Below are positions 37,238-49,900 of a stretch of DNA of 64,000 bases, one piece after another. A model generated the notes under the pieces. The model was not told the origin of the DNA, searched no databases, and saw nothing but the letters and a program-made list of their open reading frames with translations. Source of the DNA: Sitta carolinensis (lineage: Eukaryota > Chordata > Aves > Passeriformes > Sittidae); the NCBI GenBank assembly GCA_032173965.1, contig CM063288.1, positions 21,735,501 through 21,799,500 of the forward strand, in the 5' to 3' direction. Each line of letters opens with the position of its first letter. The first letter of the stretch is position 1. A program made the translations under genes and the position numbers.

Positions 37238-38368
37238 GTGGCGGAGCCGCGTTCTGTTTACATCGTGCAGAAAGGAGCGCGATGCGGAACCGCCGGATTT
37301 GGGCTTTTTCCGTGAAAAGGGCGAGAGCGGCCGCCTGCGCGGGAAGGCTGGGTTGCGGTGCGCACCCAAACTTCGGGAAAATTAATCATTGGGGATACGG
37401 ACCGAGTCAGAACAGCGGCCGGCTGTCCCCGATGGGTTTGCATCACGCAAGGAGCCCTGGCGCTCAGCGGCGCCTTCGAGCGGCCCGCAGGAGCCGGGGC
37501 AGCCCGGTTCGAACAGGCGGCCGTAAAGAACAGTACCTGCTACTGCAGAACCACACATTCACGGAAGGGGTTTAAACATACGCAGGGTTTGAATTCTCTC
37601 TCTTCTCGTCACCCCTCTTTTTTTCCTAAATTCAATTATTCCGGAAAGACAACTGTCCAGGAAACTCATGGCATTTTCCAACTGGAATACAGCTCTATAG
37701 CCTGTGACAATGCACAGTGGTTGATGAGTTAGTTCTAGAGGCTTCTGAATTTTAATGATGTTGGAGATGATATTGTGTGTCCTTCAGCTTGTTAGAGTGA
37801 CACTAGCACTCCATAAATCATAATACCTGTGTATTGTAAAATCAATACAAAAGTGCTATCTCAGCGCTAAACCTTAATAAGTTTTTCAGTGCTCTAGCAG
37901 CCTAAACTTTGTTGTAATGCCATTGGACCTGTGGGTTGGGATCAGAGCATGCTTAATTTGTTTTGTAATAGAGACTTTTCTTTAATGAAGGACCGATTAG
38001 TAAAGCTTTGGTTGCCAATCTAGTGATCAGTTGGCAGAACAGCCTCTGCAATTAAACTCGTGTATCTCTGTCCTGAAGCAAAAAAGCAGGCTTAAACAGT
38101 CAATAAATGTTAATCCAGTCAGAACCTGTCTGTGCCTTTGAAGGCTGCCCATGAGGGGTTTTTCAAATCACATTTTTTTCATCATTTTAAATATGGAGGT
38201 CCCTATAGAGCTGGTACATAGCGTACAAGGCCTCCCACTGCTCTGTAATAAGATCTGGCATACTAACAGCTTTCTGTACAGATCTGTCATCGTTAGGTTT
38301 GTTTGTCCCTCCCCATTCCAGCATAACTATCTGTATAGTTACTGGATATGAAAAAAAGCATTTTGCCT

Positions 38369-38384
38369 CTCTCACATGTGAGAG
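38369..38384. repeat. Perfect 16-bp palindrome containing an E-box
   Basis: CTCTCACATGTGAGAG is a perfect dyad centred on CACATGTG, a CANNTG E-box of the type bound by bHLH dimers. It lies about 850 bases from the edge of the CpG island. A regulatory role is possible but unproven. Confidence 0.9.
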
Positions 38385-39104
38385 TAAAAAGGCTGCTTCA
38401 AAAATCCTTATATAAAACATGTCATTATGGATGTATATGATTTTTATAATTTACAAGTATCTCTCTCAAACTTTTTTTCCATTATTATTTGTTTCTTTGT
38501 GGGATGATATCCAGGGGAGGAAGTTTACGTTTATGCATAAACTGCAAAGCATACACGGGAAGTATGGAACTGCCAAACCGTACTTGAAACAAGCACAAAG
38601 AAAAGTTGAATCTTATCTAGATTGTTGCTGCTCTCTAGGATATGCTTCTCATGAAACACTGCCAGATACTCATCTAACTGCTTCCCAGTCTTGTCTGCTT
38701 GCTTTCTTTTCCTATGAACAGGGTAATAAAAGCAAGCTGATAACTAGAAGAGGGAGAGTTAGCAGAAAGTTGTCAGATAGAGTTGGGGAGGGCAGCTCTT
38801 TTAGAGTAAAAGGAAGAAGCAATTCCCAGTCTTCCTGTTTGGGGAAAGAGTCTTTGCTATGAACTTCATTTTCTTCCATTTCCCAGCCTATTTTTCTATC
38901 TACTCCTTTAGATGCACGCATGATGTATATAGAACATTAACATACATGGGAAAGTGTGTTAAATTAGCCTAATCATAACTAGCATCTCCCTTATTTGTTT
39001 TGTAGGATTTAGCTTTTGTTCTTCATTGTGAGACTGAGAGCTTCACACAAAAAGATGAAGAGATTTGTATGAATCACTGAATTGGAAAGAAGAATTTCCT
39101 GCTG

Positions 39105-39123
39105 GAGAGAGAGAGAGAGAGAG
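39105..39123. repeat. (GA)n microsatellite
   Basis: About nine GA dinucleotides are followed by GGGAAAAGAAGG, making a purine-only tract of about 30 bases. Confidence 0.9.
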
Positions 39124-40891
39124 GGAAAAGAAGGGGATCAGTCTCTTTTCACAAAGGACCAAATCCATCACTAGGACAGCATTCTGATTTCCCTGGAAGT
39201 GACTCTTCCCTGCCAGAATGACCTGGGAGAACACAGACTGAGAAGGGAAACTTGTGATGGCCCTCTGGACAATGCAACCAGTTCAGTGCAATCATGCAGG
39301 GTTTCAGCAAAGGCAGTAAGTGCCAATACTGTGATGAGATATTCACTGCTCTTTCCTGTTGGCTTCCCGAATGGTACAAACCACCAAGTTGGCTTTAGTT
39401 TAAGGAAGGAAGCAAGGAAGTAATAGCTAAGTGTAGTACTGTAGGCATTATTATTATTAACTACAGTCGTATTACTTACAAATATACATATATATCCTTC
39501 ATATAATTATTTTAAATTATTTTAAAATTTTAGACTTTTATAAATATCATTATGATTTTTTAAATACAAAAATATACATCTGAAAAACTACCACTCTTCC
39601 TTCCTGTTTTTTCAACCCCTGCCATAGTGCAAGACCAATTGCAGGCAGCGACGGAAGTCATAATGTGACCACCCAGCATACATCAGCCTGAGGAACATAT
39701 TTTCTGATAATTGAAAGTCAAAAAGCAATAAGAATATATTTTTACTATCATTTTCTGTATTTTCCTTTTCATTACAGCTGATTCCATCTTTAATTTTGAT
39801 CATTTAATTCAGACTAGTTTATGGTACAGGTACTTGCCCTGACTTACCTCTTACTCTTCTGATTTCAGCCCTCTGTATGTATTTCTTTCAGCAGCTGGAA
39901 TTATGCAAGATCTAGCTGGAGATTTGTCTTCCTTCACTCTCCTGTGTTCTCAGCAGCCACTGGCAGCAGACCTTGGATTCCCATTCAGTTGGGTTGTATG
40001 CAAGGTTACAGAAATCATAGAGGAGATTCTTTTAGAAATGCAGAAATCAAAACTGCCAGGAAAAAGGAGCCAGACAGTGCTTTTCAGAAAAAATTAGAAC
40101 AAGCAGAGGGATTCCAAATAAGCAAAGAATATCTTTAAATATTGGGAATTGCTTATTCAGCAACATGAAGCTGTAGAGGCTGTACAGTCTTAGACAATGA
40201 CAGCACAATAGCATAGATATTGATGGCTTGAAAGTCCTACTAATCCACAAAAGATTATACTATGTTCCTCTACTATAATATATGAAATTTTGCATGTAAA
40301 AATATTTTCTTCTTCTAGTGGGATATGTTAAATAAAGTTCTTACATGTTTTTGACTGCATTTGGCTCATCATGTAGTTTAGTCAGCACATTCCCAAGTTT
40401 TAGAAAACAGGACTTAAGCCAGACAGCTGTTGAGTACTCCCAGAAAGGAATCAAAGGGAGCAAACACCTCTTAAGCAAAACTGTACGTGAGATACTTACT
40501 ATCACAGAAGACCTAGTAAAGGATGAAGAAATGCAGCACTTCAAGAGAGAGGATGCACACAATGTCTAATAAGACAGGGAAAAGTGAACATGAGGATGGG
40601 CAGACAGTGGCTGTGGCCTTGGGGTTGGTCCACGGCTGTGTGTAAAATCTCTCTAGGTGTTCTCCGATATGTCTGCTCACCTAGCCCTGCAGTCTGTTTA
40701 AGTATTAGCTAACCCTGCAAGAAAAGAAAGCTCAGATGAGCAGAATTGATGTTAATTTCTTAGCCTGGGTCAGTGGAACTAGCTTCTGACAACATGGTCA
40801 CAAAGCTGACTGAATAAGGTCAGTGGAAAGCAGCAGAATTAGGGAGCCATGCATACCCTCTTCATTTAACAAATTCCGTTTATTTGGTGTT

Positions 40892-40990
40892 ATTGGTTAC
40901 TTGGCCAGCACGTTCTGGAGAACTAGAGGTGTTTGTGTGAGGATGAGTTTCCTATATAAGCTGGAGCCGGGGTGGGGAGGCAAAGGCAGA
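40892..40990 (+). promoter_or_regulatory. TATA plus CCAAT core-promoter-like block
   Basis: A consensus TATATAAG lies at 40953-40960 and an inverted CCAAT box (ATTGG) at 40892-40896, about 60 bases before it. This spacing is seen in classical RNA polymerase II promoters. A TTGGCCAGC NF1-like word follows the CCAAT box. A start would fall near 40985-40990. An AATAAA at about 41094 is only 100 bases further, so the block could also be part of a degraded LTR; I see no clean LTR ends. No good coding sequence follows: the first ATG frame after the likely start closes after 22 codons. Confidence 0.35.
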
Positions 40991-43900
40991 CACTAAGCAC
41001 CAGGTTTTGTTTACTTTCTGCTGGGTACTAGTGCTTGCTGAATGAAATCTCCCTGGTCACAGCCTGATCATGATAATTTTTGCAAAGGGAGAATAAATCA
41101 GAAAATTTAAACCAGTCCAAAAGGTGACAAATGTAGCACATACACATCTCCTACATCTGCTTCACGTGCTTTTCCACTTGCACACTCTTGGGTTGCTCAT
41201 GGGTGTAGGTCAGGTCAGAGTCACACCAGCTATTCTGAGTGGGTGCCACCTCTACAGCTGGAAGGAGTAAAAAAGAAATTTGGAGCAATTCTCCTGTGAG
41301 CCACAGGGACCTGGGAAGCCTCTTTAATTCTGAGACAACTCAAAGACTCTCCCAGAAATTTAGGAGCCTCTGTCTGTTGTTTCAGTGGACTCCCAGGGTC
41401 AACTGAGAGTGGCTGCAGGAGGTGAAACTTTAAGCAGACTACAGCCTTATAAAATTTCAGCAGACACATACTTGAAAGCCTAATGATCAGTTTAGCTTGG
41501 CTTAATTGGGTTTATGTGTTCAAGGATATCCTGGCAGCTACTCTGGGAGAAAATTAAAGCTGGAACAAAATTTTGTTGATCTAATGGAGAAACCTGAGCC
41601 TACCTCTGCATTAGAAGTGGCTCTTAGAGTCCTTGTAGCTGGGGAGATAGGCTGAACCCAAATATTTCACTGTTCATCAGCTATAAGCTCTGTTTTGGGG
41701 GAGTGACAAAGCTCTGTGCTTGGGAAGCCAGTGAGTTGGCTCAGTGCTGCTTACTCACTCACTTTCTCACCCTTTCAAGTCTCATCCGCCCATTTCAGAA
41801 ATGAGTCCATGATGAATAGACTCTTGAATTGGCTTATAATTGGTTATTCTACTCTATAATATTAATTTTCATCTTCAACTGTTCATTGATCGAGGAATAC
41901 TGGATGTGGATTGTTAGTTTTCTTCGTGACACTTATATTGAAGAATGATTTGGAGAGCGTGTTACCGCATATTGATGACATTCTCCATTACTTATGTGTT
42001 TTTAGTCTTTCTCTTTGCTTCTTTGGAGAAATTTAGCTTCCAAGGCTTGCATATTTTACCTATTTTTATGTAACAATCAACTATTATTAACTTTTAATAA
42101 TGCTGAAGAAAATTAACAAAACATGCAACTGTATTAAAATTAAGAAACTCCACTGAAAAAAGTATTAGTCAACTTTTCTCTTCTTACCAATCTTTCTGAT
42201 TTGCTTTCAAATACTTTGACTTCTCTGTCCATGCTGCAGTGTTTCCAAGTGCATGGTAGTGTCCTGACTTCTTGGGCATTCTGACAGACCACAGTGAAGC
42301 TGAAACAGAAGCATTTACAGTCAAAGTTATTTATGCTAGTCAGCTCACTGCAAAATGTGTGAATATAATGAGTTATGTGAACACTTATGAACTAATAATG
42401 CACTGAGATCATCCATAATATAGAAATTCAGCAAACAGCAGTTTGCCACCCACAACTGGAAGAGATGACTCAGTTTGATCTCTGGGAAAGGCTTACATTG
42501 TCACTGCTTCTCGCAAAGTAGAGAAGGGCACTGATGGCTGCTCCACATGAGTATTTAATGGCCTGGATAGTCCTGCAACTCAGGGGACATGGGTCCTCCC
42601 TTTGGCACAGCTGTTCCAAGGACTTCAGGGACTGTGTGCCCTCATGTGAGTTGCTTTTGTGGGGAATTTTTTCTGTCAAAGTTGCTTGGTGGCTTTCATG
42701 CAGTCAATCACACCCTCCAAAATAAGTTCATCGTGGAATAACCTGCTTTCAAATTTCCCCTGATGATTTAATTTCAAACAAGAAAGCATCACAAGGCTGT
42801 ACTCTTTGCACCTCAAACTTCCATACTTTTAACAACTTGCTGTAAGAGTCTGCCAAATACTATAATTTTATTAATTTAAAAATTTGTTTATCATTGTCTT
42901 CCAATAAGTGGCAAAACTTATTTTAATTAAAATTTGTATTTAGGAAACAATCAACAAACCACACACATAACCACATGCACAGCTTGATTTGCTGCTGGGG
43001 TGAACCACAGTATGCCAAGCTTCAGCCTGAAGCTAATTTTTTACAGCCAAGTTATAAAGCCCTGAAAAGGGGGTTTTATTGTGGAAATGCTGACAGAACC
43101 ATAGTGGTGCTACTGGCTGCCTCTCTAATTAGTTTAAAGAATGGAAAGTTTTTTTTTTCAATATGTGGTAAGCCCTCTTTTCCTGATGCTGCTGGTTTAT
43201 GCCAGAACTCCAGGATTAATTTGATGTTATTATAAGATTGAGAAGATGGGTTTTTTGCTGTCATGAGAGGTACTTTCAAGCAGCAAACTGGATTTGTACT
43301 TTCAATTATATAAATATTAAACGGTGCAATTTTGATTTGGTTTTGGTGACAGTAGCAGATCCCTGCTGTGTTCGCTCTACTTTGAAGAAGATGTGGAGTC
43401 CACATGGTGTTTCTTGCATGTTTTCCAGAGACTACTTTTAAATTCCTTCAATAAAAGTTACTTTTATTCCTGTTTAAGTGTTTTGTGGTAATGTTTACAG
43501 ACAAACATCCTGCCAGCAGACTAACGTAAATAAAAGACGAGACACCAGTAACATAAAACACATCATTTTACCACTGTTCTCCCACCACCTGCACTCCATC
43601 CTAGCCAGAGCTCCCAATTTGTAATTATGCCTACCTGCTCTGGCTTCCACTGGTTTCAAGTTGCAGAGTATAGGGAAGGTGGCAGAAGCCATTTACCCTG
43701 CCACTTTCATTGTCTGCTGCAGGGTTGCTGTAGTATCACTGGAGTCAAACAACTTCTGTAATCTACCAGCTCTTCAGCAATAAGTAGTTATTTTTTAACT
43801 ATGACTCTGTGGCTGTTCATCCTTGCAGTACTTACCAACTCCTGCTAACAAGTCCACACCTTATACACCCATGACCAGTAAAACAGGAGCATTCCTTCCT

Positions 43901-46900
43901 CCAAAGGTAGGGCAAACATAAGGGAAAAGAATAGCTGCAATTATAAGATTACACAGTCTCATGACATACCAAGCATGTCTTAAAAACGTTCATAATTACA
44001 CAAAAATGAGTCGACCCGCTGATTTAAATGAGACAACTATGTGATTAAGTGCTGTGCTGTACTTTCATTTTCCTAATTTGTTTGCTTGGGTTTTTTTATT
44101 CTTCTCCTAATACAGTACCCACAGTGTCTGAAAAATGTTACAGTTGCTATATAATTGCTGTTTCTGCTATTGTTAGTGTGCTGGGGCTGGGCACAGACCT
44201 GTGCATCCAGGGAGGGCTGAAGTGAGGGTCTAAAAACTCATGTATATTTGTTTAAAAAATACTGCTATTCCTTCAAGGGCCTACAAATCCTCATTAGTTA
44301 TTATACTGTCAGGAAAAAGTGTTATATTTACACCTGAAAACAAGCCATTGCAATCCCTCTTTCCTTTTTGGATAAAACTGTGACTCCCTAACAATGTCTG
44401 CTGTTGTAGTCAACATTATGCCATTCAGCACTATGAGGATTAATTGAGAGACAATAAGAAATTAATCTATTCTCTTTCTTCCAGTTCCTGCTTTCTACTC
44501 CCATCCATTTGCAAGGAGTGCCTATGTCTGGTACTTGACAGTACCTGCAAAAGCTTTGACATGGAATTTAGTGTGTCTGCTGAGATTACACTAAAGGGTG
44601 CAGTGGATTATTTTCTAAATACTAATCCCTAATGCAGAAATTTGGGCTTGTTCAGCAAAGCAAGGGTCTCCATTTCCTTTCTTCTTTGTATTTTATTTGC
44701 TGCTACCTAGGCAGCCTCTCAGGAGCGACCCGATGGGCTGGAGCATCACAATTTGACTCAACCAGATCTGACCCAAGAAGCAGGGCTCAGAATTAGATCA
44801 CAGTCTCTGCATGCATTAAGATCTGCAACCTACAGTAGCTCTGCTAGTCTGCTGAGCAACCAGACTGGCTCTGATTGAAATTACCATTTTGATGCTCTGA
44901 CCTTCAAATCTCTTAATAAAGCAGAAAACGACTTGTCCGCTTGTCCTTCTGGCTCTGGGAGGCAGAGTGGCACCAGCTGAGTGAGCCAATACAAGATTTA
45001 ACTTAATACATGCTCCCAAATACGGCGCCAAGGCAAGAAGGGAAGAAACAATTGAAGAGGCTGATCCTCATTTACAGCAGGGGCTGCTCCCACTGTCACA
45101 CACAGAAGGTCGACAGGGGTCCTGCCAGTGCTTTGCTAAATGGGCAGTAACAAACACCTCCTGCTTCAGCATCTGGGTACATTTTAAAACCCACCACCAA
45201 TCTCACACTGCAACATTCACTCCAAATACTTTGTATTTGCATAACCAAGTACAGATGTCTGGCCACTCAGGAACTATGAGCTCCTCTTCATGGCTCAGAG
45301 AAGGAATGAAAATGGAGAGTTCCTTCAAAGGTGGTGATTGTAGCAACTTCTATGCTGATCTGAAAATTGCATAGGAAGTACACAGAATCAGGGCAGTTGT
45401 ACCCCACAGAGCCTGGAGGAAAAAACAACCTCATCTCTGAAAAATAAATTTTTGCTTTAAGTGCTGTGTCACAATTTGATGTTAAGTAGTAGGTAAAAGC
45501 TAGTAGACTGGTATAAGCAAGAGACGATCCCGTGAAACAAACTGCATAATTTTATATCTGTTTGCATTGATTTGATTTCTAGAATAAATACAGGAAAATA
45601 CCAAGACAACAGCTCTCAAGGACAGTAGATTGCAAGATTCTTTTTCAGCCAAGAGATATAAAAATAATTATGTCATACTCTATGCAAAACTCACTGAAAC
45701 AAGTTACACCTATTTCCCTGCCAGATGTGCTCACAAAAATATATAACCTTTCTGCATGAAACTACTCATCCTGTGACATTCAGAGAAAAAGGAGTAAAAC
45801 AATTTTCCAAGGTCTATTGTAAAAGAAAATAAAAAATAAAAAAAATGAAGAAATAGTAGATGCAAATTGAGAAGACTGGTAAAAATAAAGATGAAATGCA
45901 TAGATATGTGAAAAAAGATTTTATGTTGCATTATCCATGAAGCTGATCACTGGATCATATTTAGTAAACATTGTCATTATTAAAACTAAAATATATTGAT
46001 GTTTTTCATGAGACTCTACAAATACTTTTATTGCTTTGTAAAATATTATTGAATTTTACTCTATAAATCTAATCTGTGTATAGATTTTAAGGGTGTTCAC
46101 TTACACATAATTACAAGCATGCATAATTAATTTTGAAATGCACTTTTTTGTTTTCTTTCAGTAAAATCCAATCGCATACATTGCAGCTGACCTAGGTTTT
46201 TAATATAAAAATCTCTAAATTGAAACTTAGTGTATCTATATATCTTTGGCATGGAAATTTTGTAGGAGTAGAACTTGATTTTGTATTTCCAGTAACGCCT
46301 GACCTCAGCCTTGGGGAAATATGCTTTCTAATGTTATTTGTTCTTTCAGATGAAAATAGTAAGAATAATAGCTAGGTTTTTACTATAGAATATTGTCAAA
46401 GCAGATGAAAAGGGCGATTAAGTAAGCACTGAAGAATTGCCTGAAACCTGCATCAGTGTTCCAAAGGGTTTGATTAGCTGTAAAGAGAGGACCTGGTTTG
46501 GTTTGATTAAGTTTCAAGAAAGGTTCAGATGTTATAACAGACTGCAGGTAAACCCATGCTGAAGGGCTGGAAGGTGCACATTCAGGCTTCAGTGTTTGAG
46601 GAAATGTTACACCCCACCATTTCCCTGGGACAGCAGGAACTTCCATATGGAAGACAAACGACCAGAAAACACAGAGTGCCTCTATGGGGTGGAGCATTTG
46701 TTTCAGAGGCAAAGAACTTTAGGGTACAGATCCTGAAAGGTGATATCCAGCTGGGATTTGCAACAGGTCCAGTCCCACTACATTGACAACAGCCTCAGGG
46801 TTTGTGTGGCTTTGTGCCAGCAGAGGCACTGTACCAGGAGAGACAACAGAAAGGAAACATCCCATTCCTACACATCTCATATCAGTTACTCCTCCTTCTG

Positions 46901-49900
46901 CCTACAAGTACCATGAGCAGGAAAGCCAGCAGTGCTGCAAAGGCATCCTGGGCATCTCCCCCACCCCTTTGCAGGGTCCCAGCCAAGGGGCTCTCCATTC
47001 CCTGGTGCTCCTGCAGTGGAGCAGTGCAGCCTCCTCCTGCCAGGGCCACGACCGCATCACAGCTGGGCTGTGAGGACCTCACCTTCCCCTCTTGGATGGG
47101 AAACTGAAACAGAGGGGAAAATTGTGTGTGTAGAGAGCACTAAACTCACCTGAGATGAGACAGAATTTTTCCTCCAGAACTGTACCTGGGCAACACTGCA
47201 GGCCAGCATGGCTTTAGCTCCAACCATCAGCAGTTTGTGGTTCCCAGGCACCTAACCAGAAATGTGGTGAGGCCGGCACAGAAACAAGCCACTTTTTAAA
47301 ATGCTCTGATGTTTTTTTCTTGGAGTCACAAAGGTTTGCTTTGCTTCCACTATTACCAGTCATGCACAGCAAGAGACTTTCATGGACCCAAAATTAGCAA
47401 AGCAGGGCTGTTATATGTTTGGTTTTTTTCCCTCCAGAAAAATTGTTATATACCTGAGACTTCTCTCAGGAAGGGACTCCTGCACCATAAAAATTTTATG
47501 TGTGTAGTAGAACTCTAAAAGCACTGTGATAATAAACCCTGTGTTTTAAACAAAAAACCCACCCAAATCCCATATAAGAAGTGGTATAGTAGAGGCTCAA
47601 AGGTTCACTCAAAAAATTAAGGACCGCTAACTCTGAACTCAAATGAAATCCAGGGAGCTGGGAATACCAGAGTGATAATCAGCAAAGGTGTGTTATCCAC
47701 AAGGAGTTTGGGCAATCAAAGATGAAAAAGATTCCCCCAAACACAAATGGGATTTAGGAGCTGCAGTTGGCCTTGCGTGGGGGCCAGCAGAGCAGGGGAG
47801 AGGGCTGGACTCATGGTGTTCTCAATGCTGAACAAAGCAGATGAGATGCAGACTTCCCATCCCTCTGACAGCTTCCTGCTGTCCTTATGTGGCCCTGCTT
47901 GTCCCTGTGTTACCACCCACTCATAACCCTGTATCCAATGTAAAAGATTCTCCTTACTCATACTGGGGCCCCATGAAGCCAGAAGAGACCATGGCAGCCT
48001 GTAGCCTCTTCTCCACTTCTCTGTTGTTCCATCACCTTCGCAAAACTCTGTGTCAAATCCCCTCAGGATGGTGCAGCCAGTTCCCTGCAGGGGAAGAGGC
48101 AAGAATTGGTGCTGGCTGCCCCACACACTTCTTCTCAGTATGAGGTCAAAATTTGACACAAGTGAGCCTCCAAATGCACTATGCATAAAAATATTTAGAA
48201 TTGCTTTCCAGGCAAGTCTCACCAGTAATGTGTATTAAACCTCAACTAGCTCAGAACTAAGCTCATTTTTTGTAATTGGATTGCATATTGTCTAGTGTAC
48301 TGGTACCTGCAGCCTGAATCTCCCAGTTTACCCTTCCCCTATCATTTATCTCTCTGCAAAATAATTGCTAAGTGGATCTAGAAGATGCCATTCTAATCCA
48401 ATAGGCTTTTACCTCCATTTTATATCCTTGCTCCACAAGCACAAGCCAAAATTTTAGGGAGACAGGATTACATGGAATAGACATTGAGTACTACTCAATG
48501 CTGCTTCTGCTGAGCAATATTATAACTGTTCTAGTTATTTGTTAATCAACAGGGAAAGAACAGACAAAATATGCTTCAATAAGCAGAAAATTCATTACTC
48601 CAAAAATGAGTAGGAAGAAGAAAATACTTAATACTATGCTTTCCTTCCGTTCCTTTTGAAAAAATTTAGTGACACGTTCCAAATGTCTAAAACATTTATG
48701 AAAAGCATGTGAAGCTGTAATCTGTATCCTTTTCTTTTAGGGCTCTCTAACAGACCTTCAGAGAAGTCCCAGGGATGTTAGCCAACCCATTAAGGGTAAT
48801 GAATCTTGGCATGAAAGAACAGCACAGCAGCAGCTACATGTGAAGCAGCCTATACCATAAATTATCTCAAATACAAAACAAATTCCCCTTGTTTATCATG
48901 TATATAAAGCAGCAGCATTCAAGATTCTCTCCAGAAGTGCTGGACTGTGTGTAATATTACTCATGGCATAACAAGGTCTAGTTCTGTCATTGCAATTGCT
49001 TCTTTCCTTAGATGATAAACTACAGACACGCAGCAATAGGAAGGCTATCCAAAGAAATAAAAATATCAACAGGTTTAACAAAAAGTCTGGGGCAACTGTG
49101 TGAAGAGGTGAATAAATGTCACTGCACGTGTCTTTGAAGCATTTAATTAAGTCATGATTGCTGACAGGTGGTCTTTGCTGGTGCAGCACAGTGCAGCCCT
49201 GTGGACCTCAGTACTGAGAATGGGTTGATTAGGAGTAACTCAAGAGCAGAATATAGCAGAGAATGTGCAAAATCTACCATTATGCATGAAAATACATATG
49301 TATCACAAACAATACCTCTTAGTGCCAATATTTACCTGTCTCTGCTACTGCTGAGAAGAAATCCCCAGTTGTGTGTCCTGGACATTGCTAAATCTACAAA
49401 CATAGCCCATTTTAGCACAGCCCTACCTGCTTCAGCTATGCAGACATCACCTCACCAAAGATATAAGGGATGATCAAAATCTCCAGGAACCAGAATACAA
49501 ATGTCAAAGTCATAAAGGATTAGAAACAGAAAGGTTGCAAGAAGAAGGAGCGCTCTCCTTGGGTCACGTATTTTTAGGCAGGCAGGCAATGCTGACATGA
49601 TGCTTTTCCAGAAGTTTAGCTGTGGTTTGTAAATGTACTTATTTAGAAATGCAGTGGAAACCTCATCCTGTGCATTTCCACATAAAATAATGTTGGTTTA
49701 GTGGGTCTTTCTGATTGTGTTTAAGCAGTCCAAGTTTCCCTGCCTTTTTAAACAGCCTAACTGGCAAACTGTAGGTGAGGTGATTTCCCCTAAATACCTG
49801 AGGTACAAGTTTATGCAGGTGCAATAAAAATTGGATGCCCTTCCCAAGGAATGAGGTAAAACCAGTGTTGTTTGAGAAATGCATGACCCTGTAATTATAA

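Larger units (their letters stand above)
36655..37530. promoter_or_regulatory. CpG island, probable promoter and first-exon region
   Basis: About 870 bases are strongly GC-rich and dense in CpG, in sharp contrast to the AT-rich DNA on both sides. Such islands in vertebrates usually mark promoters. Supporting words are GC boxes (GGGCGG near 36735 and 37035, CCGCCC-type near 37045 and 37175), an inverted CCAAT box (ATTGG at 37389-37393), and a TATAAAA at 36590-36596 on the plus strand. Long open frames on both strands (up to 217 and 228 codons) run through the tandem array and are caused by lack of A/T rather than coding. The direction of transcription and the gene are not determined. A CAG/GTGGCG donor-like site near 37237 (plus) and a CAG/GTACTG site near 37533 (minus) are possible first-exon ends. 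Confidence 0.8.
37531..40884. other. Gene-free stretch downstream of the CpG island
   Basis: No gene is recognisable. A 147-codon plus-strand frame at 38419-38862 has no known domain. The stretch at 39440-39580 is very AT-rich. A 74-codon plus frame at 40345-40569 has a charged, protein-like C-terminal half but is almost fully mirrored by a minus-strand frame, so it is not called. Confidence 0.5.

Noticed and set aside
36662..37369. Long open frames (217 codons plus strand, 228 codons minus strand) through the GC-rich array
   Set aside because: Several frames on both strands are open at once because A/T-containing stop codons are rare there. The 49-bp period shifts frame each repeat and no peptide domain is recognisable.
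37495..37525. tRNA gene suggested by GGTTCGAAC in the CpG island
   Set aside because: The preceding 60 bases lack an A box and cannot form tRNA stems.
40345..40569. Protein-like 74-codon plus-strand frame
   Set aside because: It is almost fully overlapped by a 73-codon minus-strand frame, with no splice signals or recognised domain to choose between them.
47716..48222. 168-codon minus-strand open frame
   Set aside because: It overlaps open frames on the other strand, has no known domain, and no splice or promoter context supports it.
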